32,981 nucleotides of DNA from Flavobacteriales bacterium (lineage in GTDB: Bacteria; Bacteroidota; Bacteroidia; NS11-12g; UBA955): positions 1 through 32,981 of the forward strand of contig CANHQZ010000023.1 of the NCBI GenBank assembly GCA_947463125.1. The letters run 5' to 3'. Positions 1 through 9,846 of this stretch are shown here, one piece after another. The stretch's first letter is position 1; each line of letters begins with the position of its first letter. The translations under genes and the position numbers were made by a program. Under the pieces are notes generated by a model. The model was not told the origin of the DNA. It did no database searches and was given only the letters and a program-made list of their open reading frames with translations.

Positions 1-884
1 ACGGGCAGGCGGCGGTTATCGATATACTGCAAATAGCGATGATCCACAGCATTGTTTACCACCAGGTACATGGGCTCCTGATAAAACTGCCGCATCCATT
101 TGTTCATGCGGATGCTGCGCACAGCAACACCATCGGTGTAAAAAACCACCCTGTCGGGTGTCCAAAGGCAGGCATAAATATGAAAGGCTGAGTCTGTGTC
201 TTTACTCAGGTTCACAGCCTTCATCAGGAGGGTTTTGGTGTGGGTTTCGATTTTGCCAAAGTGCAGGGTCATGGTTTGCCGGTGAATGGTTTTGCCGGTT
301 TTTTCGCCATACATCTCATAAATATCAATTTCCGGGGGCCAGTTATTTTTGCCGGTGAGCCAAAATGCCGGCCAGGTGGCGGGTCCTGAGGGGTTTTTAC
401 TGCGAACGGCAAAAAAGCCGTATTGAAAAGTGCGGGAATGGGCGGTGTTAACGAGCCCTGTGCCATACGGAATGGTGATGCCGGTGTCGCCCGACGGAAA
501 TTTTTGGGGCGCATATCGGTTTTGCAAAATCAACACTCCGTTTTTCACAAACACTTCGCTGTCGCCATAATACTGGTGCGGTTGCTGACCGTGGTAGCGT
601 CCCCAGGGCTGGCCAATTTGCCAGATGTTTGTGTTGAGTGAATCAAATTCATCTGAAAAAACAGGCACGAAATCCCGCGCTTCTTCCGGCAGCAACAGGT
701 GTTGTGTGTTTTTATCCGCCTGCCGGTAATGCCCGCTGCCGGGTGTGTTGGATAGGTCCCAGCCACGCTTGAGCATCAGCCCTGTTTTGCCCCTTATAAA
801 ACCGGTACGGGTGCTGTCCAGCTTACTTTGTCCGCAAACCTGAAAAAAACAACCCAGAAAAAGGATAACCAAAGAAGCCCGCAT
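1..884 (-). CDS. GH16-family glycoside hydrolase, secreted (3' end outside window)
   Basis: The minus-strand reading frame opens at the ATG at 884 and runs off the window start after 294 codons, so the C-terminus is missing. The N-terminus (MRASLVILFLGCFFQVCGQS) is a signal peptide, so the enzyme is exported. Residues 171-175 (WPAFW) followed by EIDIYE at 185-190 match the GH16 active site, with Glu185 as nucleophile, Asp187 as helper and Glu190 as acid/base. GH16 enzymes cleave beta-1,3 or beta-1,4 glucans and galactans (laminarin, agar, carrageenan and similar); the substrate cannot be told here. The protein starts with about 70 residues before the catalytic fold (VFSDEFDS at 75-82). A -7 element lies 7 nt upstream of the ATG. 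The gene is divergent from arsR and seems unrelated to it. The family assignment is firm and the specificity is open. Confidence 0.85.
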   Translation of the reverse strand, partial: MRASLVILFLGCFFQVCGQSKLDSTRTGFIRGKTGLMLKRGWDLSNTPGSGHYRQADKNTQHLLLPEEARDFVPVFSDEFDSLNTNIWQIGQPWGRYHGQQPHQYYGDSEVFVKNGVLILQNRYAPQKFPSGDTGITIPYGTGLVNTAHSRTFQYGFFAVRSKNPSGPATWPAFWLTGKNNWPPEIDIYEMYGEKTGKTIHRQTMTLHFGKIETHTKTLLMKAVNLSKDTDSAFHIYACLWTPDRVVFYTDGVAVRSIRMNKWMRQFYQEPMYLVVNNAVDHRYLQYIDNRRLP

Positions 885-891
885 GCTGACA

Positions 892-899
892 CAAAGATA
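892..899 (-). promoter_or_regulatory. -7 promoter element of the GH16 gene
   Basis: The minus strand reads TATCTTTG, an exact match to the Bacteroidota -7 consensus TAnnTTTG. It ends 7 nt before the ATG at 884. No clear TTTG -33 element was found about 20 nt further upstream. Confidence 0.6.
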
Positions 900-972
900 G
901 TTTCAAAAACCCTCGCCCACATGTGTAAACATGTTATTCGCTTAACAAAAAAATAATTTTCTAACTGCTTTT

Positions 973-994
973 ATTATCGTAATATTGCGATAAT
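973..994 (+). promoter_or_regulatory. ArsR operator overlapping the -7 box of the arsR-arsC-acr3 operon
   Basis: This is a 22-bp inverted repeat with perfect 7-bp arms (ATTATCG and CGATAAT) around TAATATTG at 980-987, which itself fits the -7 consensus TAnnTTTG in 7 of 8 positions. A T-tract at 957-960 lies 19 nt upstream and could act as a weak -33 element. It ends 6 nt before the arsR ATG at 1001. A near-identical site lies before the second arsR (3683-3702). Repressor bound here would cover the promoter core. Binding by ArsR is inferred. Confidence 0.75.
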
Positions 995-1000
995 TAAATC

Positions 1001-1333
1001 ATGGGAACAGCCAAATCTGAAGAATTCAGTGTGCGAGATAACCACATAGCAGAATTCGCCAAAGCCCTATCCAGTCCTGCAAGAATAGCCATTCTAAGGG
1101 TGCTGATGGAAAAAGAAACCTGCATGTGCGGAGACATTGTGGAAGAGATGCCTTTATCGCAAAGTACCGTTAGCCAGCACCTTAAAGAACTAAAAAAGGC
1201 GGGTATTATTAAAGGTGAAATTGAGGGACCAAAAACCTGCTACTGCATTGATGCAGAAAACTGGGAGACCATGAGAAAAACCTTTAAAAAATTCTTCAAG
1301 GCCTTTGACCCTAAACAACCACAATCCTGCTGA
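1001..1333 (+). CDS. arsR: ArsR/SmtB-family arsenic-responsive repressor
   Basis: This is a 110-residue winged-helix repressor. The recognition helix is SQSTVSQHLKEL at residues 53-64. Cys41 and Cys43 (ETCMCGD) form the alpha-3 metalloid site of classical arsenite-sensing ArsR proteins, and Cys80/Cys82 (TCYC) may add ligands. In this family arsenite or antimonite binding releases the repressor from DNA. The gene is first in an operon with arsC (stop and start overlap by one base, ATGA at 1330s) and acr3, so it probably autoregulates all three through the palindrome at 973-994. It is the same length as the second ArsR at 3344-3676 and aligns with it without gaps through the DNA-binding part. 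Confidence in the family and role is high; the inducer is inferred from the cysteine pair. Confidence 0.93.
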   Translation: MGTAKSEEFSVRDNHIAEFAKALSSPARIAILRVLMEKETCMCGDIVEEMPLSQSTVSQHLKELKKAGIIKGEIEGPKTCYCIDAENWETMRKTFKKFFKAFDPKQPQSC

Positions 1334-1755
1334 TGAAAACAAAAATTTTGATCTTATGTACGGGCAATTCATGCCGAAGTCAGATGGCGCACGGTTATCT
1401 GGCTGCCATGGGCGGAGATAAAGTAGAGGTATATAGTGCCGGTGTGGAAACCCACGGCGTCAATCCCAAAGCCATAGCCATTATGGCGGAGGACGACATT
1501 GATATCAGCGGCCACACCAGCAACCATGTAGATGAATACAGGAATATTGACTTTGATTTTGTGATTACCGTTTGTGACCATGCGAAAGAACGTTGTCCCT
1601 GGTTTCCCACCACGGCTGTTCTTTTTCATGAAAACTTTCCGGATCCGGCCAAAGCCACCGGCACGGAAGAGGAGGTGCAAAAAGCATTTGAGCATACGCG
1701 CAACCTCATAAAATCCTATTGTTTAGCCTTTCTCCAAAAACAACTTAATCACTGA
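1333..1755 (+). CDS. arsC: Arsenate reductase, thioredoxin-coupled (LMW-PTP fold)
   Basis: This 140-residue cytoplasmic enzyme reduces arsenate to arsenite. The N-terminal P-loop CTGNSCRS (residues 9-16) has the CX5R signature of low-molecular-weight phosphatases, with Cys9 as nucleophile. Cys81 and Cys88 (VCDHAKERC) match the Cys82/Cys89 redox pair of the S. aureus pI258-type ArsC, so the enzyme should run the three-cysteine relay with thioredoxin rather than glutaredoxin. Asp104 in FPDPA fits the general acid. It overlaps the arsR stop codon by one base and is followed 5 nt later by acr3, giving the usual order regulator, reductase, exporter. Length is normal for the family. A plain tyrosine phosphatase is unlikely given the three cysteines and the context. 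Confidence 0.95.
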   Translation: MKTKILILCTGNSCRSQMAHGYLAAMGGDKVEVYSAGVETHGVNPKAIAIMAEDDIDISGHTSNHVDEYRNIDFDFVITVCDHAKERCPWFPTTAVLFHENFPDPAKATGTEEEVQKAFEHTRNLIKSYCLAFLQKQLNH

Positions 1756-1760
1756 AAAAC

Positions 1761-2795
1761 ATGCCCGGAAATAAAAGACTCGGATTTTTAGACCGCTATC
1801 TCACCCTTTGGATATTTATGGCCATGGCGTTGGGCGTGGCTATTGGCATGTGGTTTCCCGCAGTTCCTGTTGCCATTCAGGCAATGGGCGATGGCACCAC
1901 CAACACGCCCCTGGCTATTGGACTCATTTTAATGATGTATCCGCCGCTGGCAAAAGTGCGCTATGAAAAGATTCCGGCATTGTTTGCCAACAAGGGACTT
2001 TTCTTTTCCAACATGTTCATCACCTGGTTTGTGGGACCCTTGCTCATGTTTTTCCTCAGCATCGTTTTTCTTAACGATTATCCGGAATACATGTCGGGTT
2101 TGATTTTGATTGGTATCGCACCCTGCATAGCCATGGTAATTGTGTGGAATGAACTGGCAGAGGGAAACCGCGAATATATTGCCGCTCTGGTGGGTATCAA
2201 CAGCGTATTGCAACTGTTGTTTTTCAGCGTGTATGCATGGTTTTTTCTGGAAAAAATGCCGCCTTTATTCGGACTGAAATCCATACAGGTAAATATCGGT
2301 ATAGCTGAAATAGCCAAAACCGTCGGTATTTATCTGGGAATTCCCTTTTTGATGGGGGTAATCAGCCGCTATGGATTGATAGCCTTGAAGGGTGAGGCCT
2401 GGTACAACCAAAAATACATACCCCGCATTTCGCCCATCACCCTTACAGCGCTGCTGCTTACCATTATGGTTATGTTTTCGCTGAAAGGCGAACTGATGGT
2501 GAAACTCCCTCTGGATGTGGTTCGTGTGGCTATTCCGCTGGTGTTGTATTTCTGTATTATGTTCGGAGCAATGTTTTTTGTGGCTAAAAAACTCGGGGCC
2601 GGTTATGCCGAGACCGCATCGGTTTCCTTTTCCGCAGCAGGCAACAATTTCGAGTTGGCTATTGCGGTAGCAATAGGTGTTTTTGGCTTAAACAGCGGTC
2701 AGGCTTTTGCCGGGGTGATAGGCCCGCTGGTAGAAGTGCCGGTGTTAATTCTTATGGTGAGGCTGGCGTTTGCGCTTAAGAAAAAGTATTTCTGA
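1761..2795 (+). CDS. acr3: ACR3-family arsenite efflux transporter
   Basis: This is a 344-residue inner-membrane protein of about ten hydrophobic segments with the ACR3 hallmarks: GIAPCIAMVIVWNELAEG around Cys122 (the conserved cysteine required for arsenite transport in this family) and GNNFELAIAVAI near residue 295, containing the conserved glutamate. It expels arsenite made by ArsC, probably as an antiporter driven by the proton gradient. It is the last gene of the arsR-arsC-acr3 operon, starting 5 nt after arsC. No arsA ATPase or arsD is nearby, as expected for ACR3 acting alone. Only a weak hairpin (CATCC/GGATG, 2796-2811) follows it before the converging DUF6428 gene. The family is also annotated as ArsB, but it is unrelated in sequence to E. 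coli ArsB. Confidence 0.94.
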   Translation: MPGNKRLGFLDRYLTLWIFMAMALGVAIGMWFPAVPVAIQAMGDGTTNTPLAIGLILMMYPPLAKVRYEKIPALFANKGLFFSNMFITWFVGPLLMFFLSIVFLNDYPEYMSGLILIGIAPCIAMVIVWNELAEGNREYIAALVGINSVLQLLFFSVYAWFFLEKMPPLFGLKSIQVNIGIAEIAKTVGIYLGIPFLMGVISRYGLIALKGEAWYNQKYIPRISPITLTALLLTIMVMFSLKGELMVKLPLDVVRVAIPLVLYFCIMFGAMFFVAKKLGAGYAETASVSFSAAGNNFELAIAVAIGVFGLNSGQAFAGVIGPLVEVPVLILMVRLAFALKKKYF

Positions 2796-2856
2796 CATCC
2801 GGAACAGGATGCTTGCTCAAAATTGAATACGGCAAGGGTTACGTTGGTTTTTCGTT

Positions 2857-3327
2857 TTAACAGCAGCCGCCACCCGGTGTGCAAGATGTTTTAGCAGGTT
2901 TTATTTCAGAAAGTATAATTTTTTGTTTAATACCTGGAATACCGCAGGCGTCTTCTGCGAGGCAAGCGGTTTTGGTATTGCGCAGCACAAAGTGTTGGCC
3001 ATTGTGGTCAAGATCATATTTGCCGATGGTTATACCCTGATACTCTACTTCAACAGGAAGGTCTTCTGTACCCAGCAACCCTTCAGAAAGGGTAATGATC
3101 TTTAAGAATTTATCTGCGGTCATGCGATGTTCGGTGTCGTTTGCCACCCATAGCTGAAGATTGGCCTTTTTCTCACTTCGGAAGCTGCCACCGCAATCGA
3201 TGAAGTGTTTCACAACAACACCCACTTCAGTGATGTGAAAATGCGGTGGTATCAAATTCCCGTTTTCATCGGCAAATGACACATTCTCTGTGTTGCCAAG
3301 AATGGTTTTAACTTCTGATATTTTCAT
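2857..3327 (-). CDS. DUF6428-family protein in arsenic operon
   Basis: This is a 156-residue soluble protein without signal peptide or membrane segment. The pattern PPHFHITEVG (27-36) followed by FIDCGG (42-47) is what I recall for the DUF6428 family, which is commonly found next to arsR in Bacteroidota; its function is not established. The C-terminus is cysteine-rich (TSCTPGGGCC, residues 147-156) and two more cysteines lie near CLAEDACG. The two His residues of HFH, Cys45 and the Cys-Cys end could bind a metal or arsenite, but this is inference. It starts 16 nt after arsR2 and so should be induced by arsenite. It converges on acr3 with a 61-bp gap. A role as arsenite-binding protein, chaperone or accessory to reduction are all possible. 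Confidence 0.75.
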   Translation of the reverse strand: MKISEVKTILGNTENVSFADENGNLIPPHFHITEVGVVVKHFIDCGGSFRSEKKANLQLWVANDTEHRMTADKFLKIITLSEGLLGTEDLPVEVEYQGITIGKYDLDHNGQHFVLRNTKTACLAEDACGIPGIKQKIILSEIKPAKTSCTPGGGCC

Positions 3328-3343
3328 TTTTTCTCATTTAAAT

Positions 3344-3676
3344 TTAACAGCACTCCGATTTTTTATTTTTACAACCTTGAATAAGGCTTTGTGTATACAA
3401 GTGTAGCATCTCTATACCATTTTCGTCTATACAATAACAAATGGACTTTCCTTCAATATCCCCTTTGATAAGCCCTGCAAGTTTTAGCTCTTTGAGGTGC
3501 TGTGAAACGGTGGGTTGTGATAACCGGATTTCAGCAACAATATCGCCACAAATACAACCTTCTACTTTAAGCAGGTAGTCCAAGATGGCCACCCTTGCCG
3601 GATGGCCCAGGGCTTTGGCAACAGTGGCAATGCTGTTTTGTCGCTCGGAAAAGAACGCTGACTTTGTTATTCCCAT
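3344..3676 (-). CDS. arsR: Second ArsR/SmtB-family arsenic-responsive repressor
   Basis: This is a 110-residue winged-helix repressor closely related to the ArsR at 1001-1333: Cys41/Cys43 (GCICGD), Cys80/Cys82 (ICYC) and recognition helix SQPTVSQHLKEL at 53-64 fall at the same positions. The C-terminus ends in ECC. The frame is open further upstream to an ATG at 3724, but I start it at the ATG at 3676 (MGITKSAFF) because this gives the same length as the paralogue and because the operator and -7 box lie at 3683-3702, inside the longer version. It is first in a two-gene operon with the DUF6428 gene. It likely arose by duplication of, or exchange with, the other arsR, and cross-regulation is expected from the shared operator. 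Confidence 0.92.
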   Translation of the reverse strand: MGITKSAFFSERQNSIATVAKALGHPARVAILDYLLKVEGCICGDIVAEIRLSQPTVSQHLKELKLAGLIKGDIEGKSICYCIDENGIEMLHLYTQSLIQGCKNKKSECC

Positions 3677-3682
3677 ATAGAT

Positions 3683-3720
3683 ATATTGCAATATTACGAT
3701 ATTAAAATCAAAAAGGCAAA
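3683..3720 (-). promoter_or_regulatory. Promoter and ArsR operator of arsR2-DUF6428
   Basis: On the minus strand TTTG (3717-3720) is followed after exactly 20 nt by TAATATTG (3689-3696), a good Bacteroidota -33/-7 pair. The -7 box sits inside an imperfect inverted repeat at 3683-3702 (arms ATATCG and CAATAT) that matches the operator at 974-993 in 17 of 20 positions. It ends 6 nt before the arsR2 ATG, the same distance as at the first arsR. Confidence 0.75.
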
Positions 3721-3755
3721 CCACATGACAGCAATCATGACAGCATTAAAATTGC

Positions 3756-4925
3756 CTAAATAGGTAATTCGTGTTTTCTTAAGCGCACAAGCTGAAACAG
3801 GCAAATTGCCCAAACGAGGATACACGGAAACACCTTCAGCTGCCATGTCTCCACAATCAGCAGGCGCCAGGCTTTTGGGTAGATATCCGAAGGGCCCAGG
3901 CAGGTAAACAGCATTACAGGAACCAGCACGGCAATATGCCAGAATTTTCTTTCCGGAAAGGTAAAATACCATAAAAACACACCGGCTACAGCAATGATAA
4001 AGGTAGCGCTTTCTGCCATGTGGTTGAAAATGACCAGCCAGATGAGCCAGGACGCTGCATAAACGGTTCTGAAACTTTGATTATGAAACTTGTTCCAAAA
4101 CAATAGCGGAATGCATTGAATAATAAGTCCGGCTAGTACAATGCCGTTTTTATTGGGTTGCCAGCCAAACCAGCTTTGCAGCCAGCCCATTACACTGTAT
4201 TTTACAAAGAAGCCGTGATCGCCGGAAATAAGGCTGAAATATTCGCGGTAGTGCTGAATAAGCCTATCCCAGCCACCACAGGGAAATGGCAGGATAAACA
4301 GTACAAGCATGACAGCTACCGCTACAGGTATGGCTTTCAGGCGTTGCGGATACAACAAAACCAGAGCAAAAAACAAAATACCAAACAGTTTAATGAAAAC
4401 TGTAAGGGAAATAAACAGCACAGGTATCAGTATTTTGCCTCTTTCCAGATAGATATATGCCAACATAAGCAGCCCCGCAATCAACAAGTTGCTTTGGCTG
4501 TTGGTGGTGGTGGTAAAAATTTCGGGAATGGCCAGCAAACCAAACCCCAGCTGGCGAATGGGCGGTAGCGACAACTTTTTTAGGGCAAGTAAAAACACAA
4601 GTACATTCAGCAGGTTCCAGGCTGAAAGGCCTATACTGTGAGGCAAAGCTGAAAGAGGCGCGAAAAACAGGGCAAATGTGGGTGAATACTTAAACACATC
4701 GTATTGTTCTTCAGGGTATTGCGCATAAAGGTTTTTGCCCTCCGAGAGGTGATTAAAACTGTTGGAGAAGATTACGTAGTTGTTGTAGGCAGTAATTTTT
4801 CCCTTGTAACCGGGCATTTCCTTTTCTGGGGCATTAACAGCGCGAATACTGATAAAGAGGGCAAGCAGGATGTACACAGAAACCAAAAACCAACCGCTTT
4901 GCACTATGCGCTTACCCAATTGCAT
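3756..4925 (-). CDS. GT87-like (DUF2029) integral membrane glycosyltransferase
   Basis: This is a polytopic protein of about 389 residues with some ten hydrophobic helices. Its first loop carries YDVFKYSPTFALFFAPLSALP-like sequence, the conserved region of the GT87/DUF2029 family (relatives of mycobacterial PimE), which transfers sugars from polyprenyl-phosphate donors on the outer face of the membrane. Acceptor and sugar are unknown. I start at the ATG at 4925 (MQLGKRIVQ, then the first helix), because a -7-like TTAATTTG lies 7 nt upstream at 4933-4940; an ATG at 4946 in the same frame would add seven residues. It stands alone between katG (divergent) and arsR2 and shows no functional link to the ars genes. 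The family call rests on topology and the loop motif. Confidence 0.7.
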   Translation of the reverse strand: MQLGKRIVQSGWFLVSVYILLALFISIRAVNAPEKEMPGYKGKITAYNNYVIFSNSFNHLSEGKNLYAQYPEEQYDVFKYSPTFALFFAPLSALPHSIGLSAWNLLNVLVFLLALKKLSLPPIRQLGFGLLAIPEIFTTTTNSQSNLLIAGLLMLAYIYLERGKILIPVLFISLTVFIKLFGILFFALVLLYPQRLKAIPVAVAVMLVLFILPFPCGGWDRLIQHYREYFSLISGDHGFFVKYSVMGWLQSWFGWQPNKNGIVLAGLIIQCIPLLFWNKFHNQSFRTVYAASWLIWLVIFNHMAESATFIIAVAGVFLWYFTFPERKFWHIAVLVPVMLFTCLGPSDIYPKAWRLLIVETWQLKVFPCILVWAICLFQLVRLRKHELPI

Positions 4926-4946
4926 ACGGCAGCAAATTAAAAGCAT

Positions 4947-7499
<2,553 letters not shown>

Positions 7500-7520
7500 A
7501 CCTGTTGATTTTGATAATAG

Positions 7521-7550
7521 AAAGGGGCTTTTCGAAGCCCCTTTTTCTTT
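7521..7550 (+). terminator. Rho-independent terminator of katG
   Basis: The stem AAAGGGGCTT / AAGCCCCTTT with a TTCG loop (7531-7534) is followed by a T-rich tract. It begins 21 nt after the katG stop and separates katG from the downstream receptor gene. Confidence 0.9.
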
Positions 7551-7583
7551 GTATGGCATTTACATCAGAAGTTTCAGTACCCG

Positions 7584-7591
7584 TATTTTTG
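7584..7591 (+). promoter_or_regulatory. -7 promoter element of the TonB-dependent receptor gene
   Basis: TATTTTTG matches TAnnTTTG exactly. It ends 9 nt before the ATG at 7601. It supports this start over in-frame upstream codons, which would place the promoter and the katG terminator inside the gene. Confidence 0.6.
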
Positions 7592-7600
7592 CAAAAAAAC

Positions 7601-9550
7601 ATGCGCCGAAAATTACTGACCGGATTAATAATTATTTGCAGCGTTAGCGCAACAGCCCAGGATACCTTAAACATAGACACGCTGATGATTTTTGACGGCA
7701 GAACCCGTGGCACTCTTACCCAAAACACGTCCATCACCTGCATTGATGCAAAAACCCTGCAAAAAGCCCCTGTTCACAGTGTGGAAGACTACCTCGATTA
7801 CCTTCCCTGGCTGGATTTACGTAGCCGCGGAAACATGGGCGTTCAAGGCGATTTGAGCATTCGCGGCGGCAATTACGAGCAAACCCTCATCATGCTGGAC
7901 GGCGTTCCCATGACCGATGCCCAGACAGGCCACCACAACCTGAACCTGATGTTGCCCCCGGAAATGTACAAAACCATGGAAGTACGCGCCAATGGTGCCG
8001 CCCGGATTTATGGTCCCAAAGCCATGTCAGGCTCGGTAAACTTCACTACACAACTTCCCGATAAAAACAGTGCATTCGCCTCTGTATTTGGCGGTGAGCA
8101 TGGTTTTAAAAGACTGGCTGCCGGTGTTTCTGGTTACCGAAAAGGCTGGGGAGCGGGTATTTCGGGCCAAACCCTTTCTCACAATGGTTTTGCTACCAAT
8201 ACCGATATGGAACAGAACAGCCTGTTCGGACAAATTTACCGCAAGGACAAAGCGGGAAAAATATGGATGAATGCGGGCATTGGCAACAAACGTTTTGGTG
8301 CTCAGAACTTTTACAGCAGCCGCTTTCCCTTCCAGCAGGAATATACCCAAACCCGTTTGATAACCGTAAACTGGGAATATTACTGGGGAAAATGGCAGTG
8401 GGTAGGAAACTCCTATTACCGTTATAATCACGACCGTTTTGAACTGTACAGGGAAGGTGATGGCTGGTATCAGCGAAGTGGAAAACGCTATGTGCGTGGC
8501 ACAGACACAACCCCCACATGGTATGCCGGACACAATTACCACCAAAGTATTGCCCGGGGCGGTATGAACAACATTTCACGCAGATTTGGTGTGCATACGG
8601 TATCCATTGGGCTGGAATACCGATCCGAATTTGTGCGCAGCAATGTACTGGGCGAGCCGGGCGATACTCTGGAAGTGTCCTTTGGTTCGGATGGAGCCAA
8701 ATTTACACGCAGCGCAAGGCGCGAAAACTGGAGTGCGTATCTGGAAGACAAAATACAATGGAAAAACTGGGTGGTATCCGGCGGTATTTTGATTAACCGC
8801 AATTCTGCTTTTGGCAGCGGTATTTTCCCTGGAATAGAAGTGGTCAAAACACTCAAAAAAGCGCGGGTTTATGCCTCTGCCAACAAGGGTTTCAGGCTGC
8901 CTACCTATACGGATTTGTATTACAACATTGGCGGTGCCAAAGGCAGTAAATTATTGAAACCGGAAGAGGCCATCAGTTATGAACTGGGTACCCGGTTCAG
9001 TTTAAAAGAAAGTCGTTTCCAATTTGCAGCCTTTGCCCGCGACGGAAAAAACCTGATAGATTGGGTGCGTTTTAACGGCAGCAATGTGGATTCTGCGGCC
9101 AACCTCACACAAGTGTTTTACTACGGCGTTGACGGGTACTGGGAATATCTGCCCAAAAAGCCGCTGGTTGGGGTTTTGCAGAAGATCAGTGCCGGTTTTC
9201 TTATGATGAATGCCGATAAAAAGAGTGAAGGTTTTCAGAGCTTTTATGCACTTGATTTTATCGGTCAAAAGTATACCCTGCAGGCGGAATGGAAACTTCA
9301 TAAGAACATTAACCTAAATACGATGGGTTATTTGCAGAAGCGTATGGGAGGGTACAAACTACCCGGGAAGACTACAGAAACGGCCTATCCATATGCAGTG
9401 GCAATGGATGTGAGGCTTACGGCCACCCTAAAACAGCTGAAGTTGTTTGCCGAAGCCACCAACGTGTTTGATAGCCCCATGATGGACCTGGGCAATGTTG
9501 TTTTGCCCGGCAGGTGGGTGAAAATTGGCTTGTCCGCTTTGGTTCAATAA
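7601..9550 (+). CDS. TonB-dependent outer-membrane receptor (BtuB-like)
   Basis: This is a 649-residue outer-membrane transporter. The signal peptide covers residues 1-20 (cleavage after SATAQ). The plug follows, with SVEDYLDYLPWLDLRSRG and LSIRGGNYEQTLIMLDGVPM typical of TonB-dependent receptors, then a 22-strand barrel rich in alternating aromatic residues, ending with ATNVFDSPMMDLGNVVLPGRW, a pattern of the BtuB/siderophore receptors. Energy from TonB-ExbBD drives uptake of a large or scarce ligand (cobalamin, haem or an iron chelate); I cannot say which. Unlike many Bacteroidota receptors it lacks the N-terminal carboxypeptidase-regulatory domain. The last residue is Gln rather than the usual aromatic. 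No riboswitch or iron box was recognised upstream. It follows the katG terminator and converges on iscX with a 19-bp gap. Confidence 0.9.
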   Translation: MRRKLLTGLIIICSVSATAQDTLNIDTLMIFDGRTRGTLTQNTSITCIDAKTLQKAPVHSVEDYLDYLPWLDLRSRGNMGVQGDLSIRGGNYEQTLIMLDGVPMTDAQTGHHNLNLMLPPEMYKTMEVRANGAARIYGPKAMSGSVNFTTQLPDKNSAFASVFGGEHGFKRLAAGVSGYRKGWGAGISGQTLSHNGFATNTDMEQNSLFGQIYRKDKAGKIWMNAGIGNKRFGAQNFYSSRFPFQQEYTQTRLITVNWEYYWGKWQWVGNSYYRYNHDRFELYREGDGWYQRSGKRYVRGTDTTPTWYAGHNYHQSIARGGMNNISRRFGVHTVSIGLEYRSEFVRSNVLGEPGDTLEVSFGSDGAKFTRSARRENWSAYLEDKIQWKNWVVSGGILINRNSAFGSGIFPGIEVVKTLKKARVYASANKGFRLPTYTDLYYNIGGAKGSKLLKPEEAISYELGTRFSLKESRFQFAAFARDGKNLIDWVRFNGSNVDSAANLTQVFYYGVDGYWEYLPKKPLVGVLQKISAGFLMMNADKKSEGFQSFYALDFIGQKYTLQAEWKLHKNINLNTMGYLQKRMGGYKLPGKTTETAYPYAVAMDVRLTATLKQLKLFAEATNVFDSPMMDLGNVVLPGRWVKIGLSALVQ

Positions 9551-9569
9551 GAAATCCGCGATTGCCGGA

Positions 9570-9800
9570 TTACTGATTGTCTCTCCACTCATACACCCAC
9601 TGGGCCTGTATCATCTCCAGATGCCCTTCATTGCATTCTTCGCGGGTGCCTTTAAAGTTGGGTATTTCCAGCACCCATTCCAGCAATTCGGTGAAACGTA
9701 CGCGGTAAATTTTGCTCTCGTTGAAATCATCGCCGAAGCGCTCATGGAGCTTCATGGCAATATCCTCGTGGTCGGGCCAGTATATCGGGGGTTCGAACAT
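9570..9800 (-). CDS. iscX: IscX-family Fe-S cluster assembly protein
   Basis: This 76-residue acidic protein resembles E. coli IscX (YfhJ) throughout: an N-terminal helix (YWPDHEDIAMKLHERF), RVRFTELLEWVLEI in the place of the IscX VRFTDMHQWI segment, and a C-terminal EGHLEMIQAQWVYEW helix. IscX binds the cysteine desulfurase IscS and iron and tunes the rate of cluster assembly. It lies downstream of fdx in the same direction, as in the E. coli isc operon, but no iscS, iscU, iscA or hscAB is present in the window. The spacer to fdx holds a heptamer repeat. The protein is about ten residues longer than E. coli IscX at the N-terminus. The assignment is good; the partner desulfurase is unknown. 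Confidence 0.85.
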   Translation of the reverse strand: MFEPPIYWPDHEDIAMKLHERFGDDFNESKIYRVRFTELLEWVLEIPNFKGTREECNEGHLEMIQAQWVYEWRDNQ

Positions 9801-9813
9801 TTTTTTCTGGTTA

Positions 9814-9841
9814 AAAGTTAGAAGTTAAGAGTCAGAAGTTG
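9814..9841 (-). repeat. Four degenerate tandem heptamers between fdx and iscX
   Basis: Read on the plus strand, four 7-nt units follow one another: AAAGTTA, GAAGTTA, AGAGTCA, GAAGTTG. They fill the fdx-iscX spacer almost completely. This is a short tandem repeat whose copy number could vary; no function is evident. Confidence 0.7.
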
Positions 9842-9846
9842 GGTTA

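Noticed and set aside
2796-2856. A terminator between the converging acr3 and DUF6428 genes
   Set aside because: Only a 5-bp hairpin (CATCC/GGATG) is present with no T-run next to it, too weak to call.
3677-3724. An upstream start for arsR2 that adds 16 residues
   Set aside because: The added codons would contain the operator and the -7 box; the paralogous arsR begins at the equivalent of 3676.
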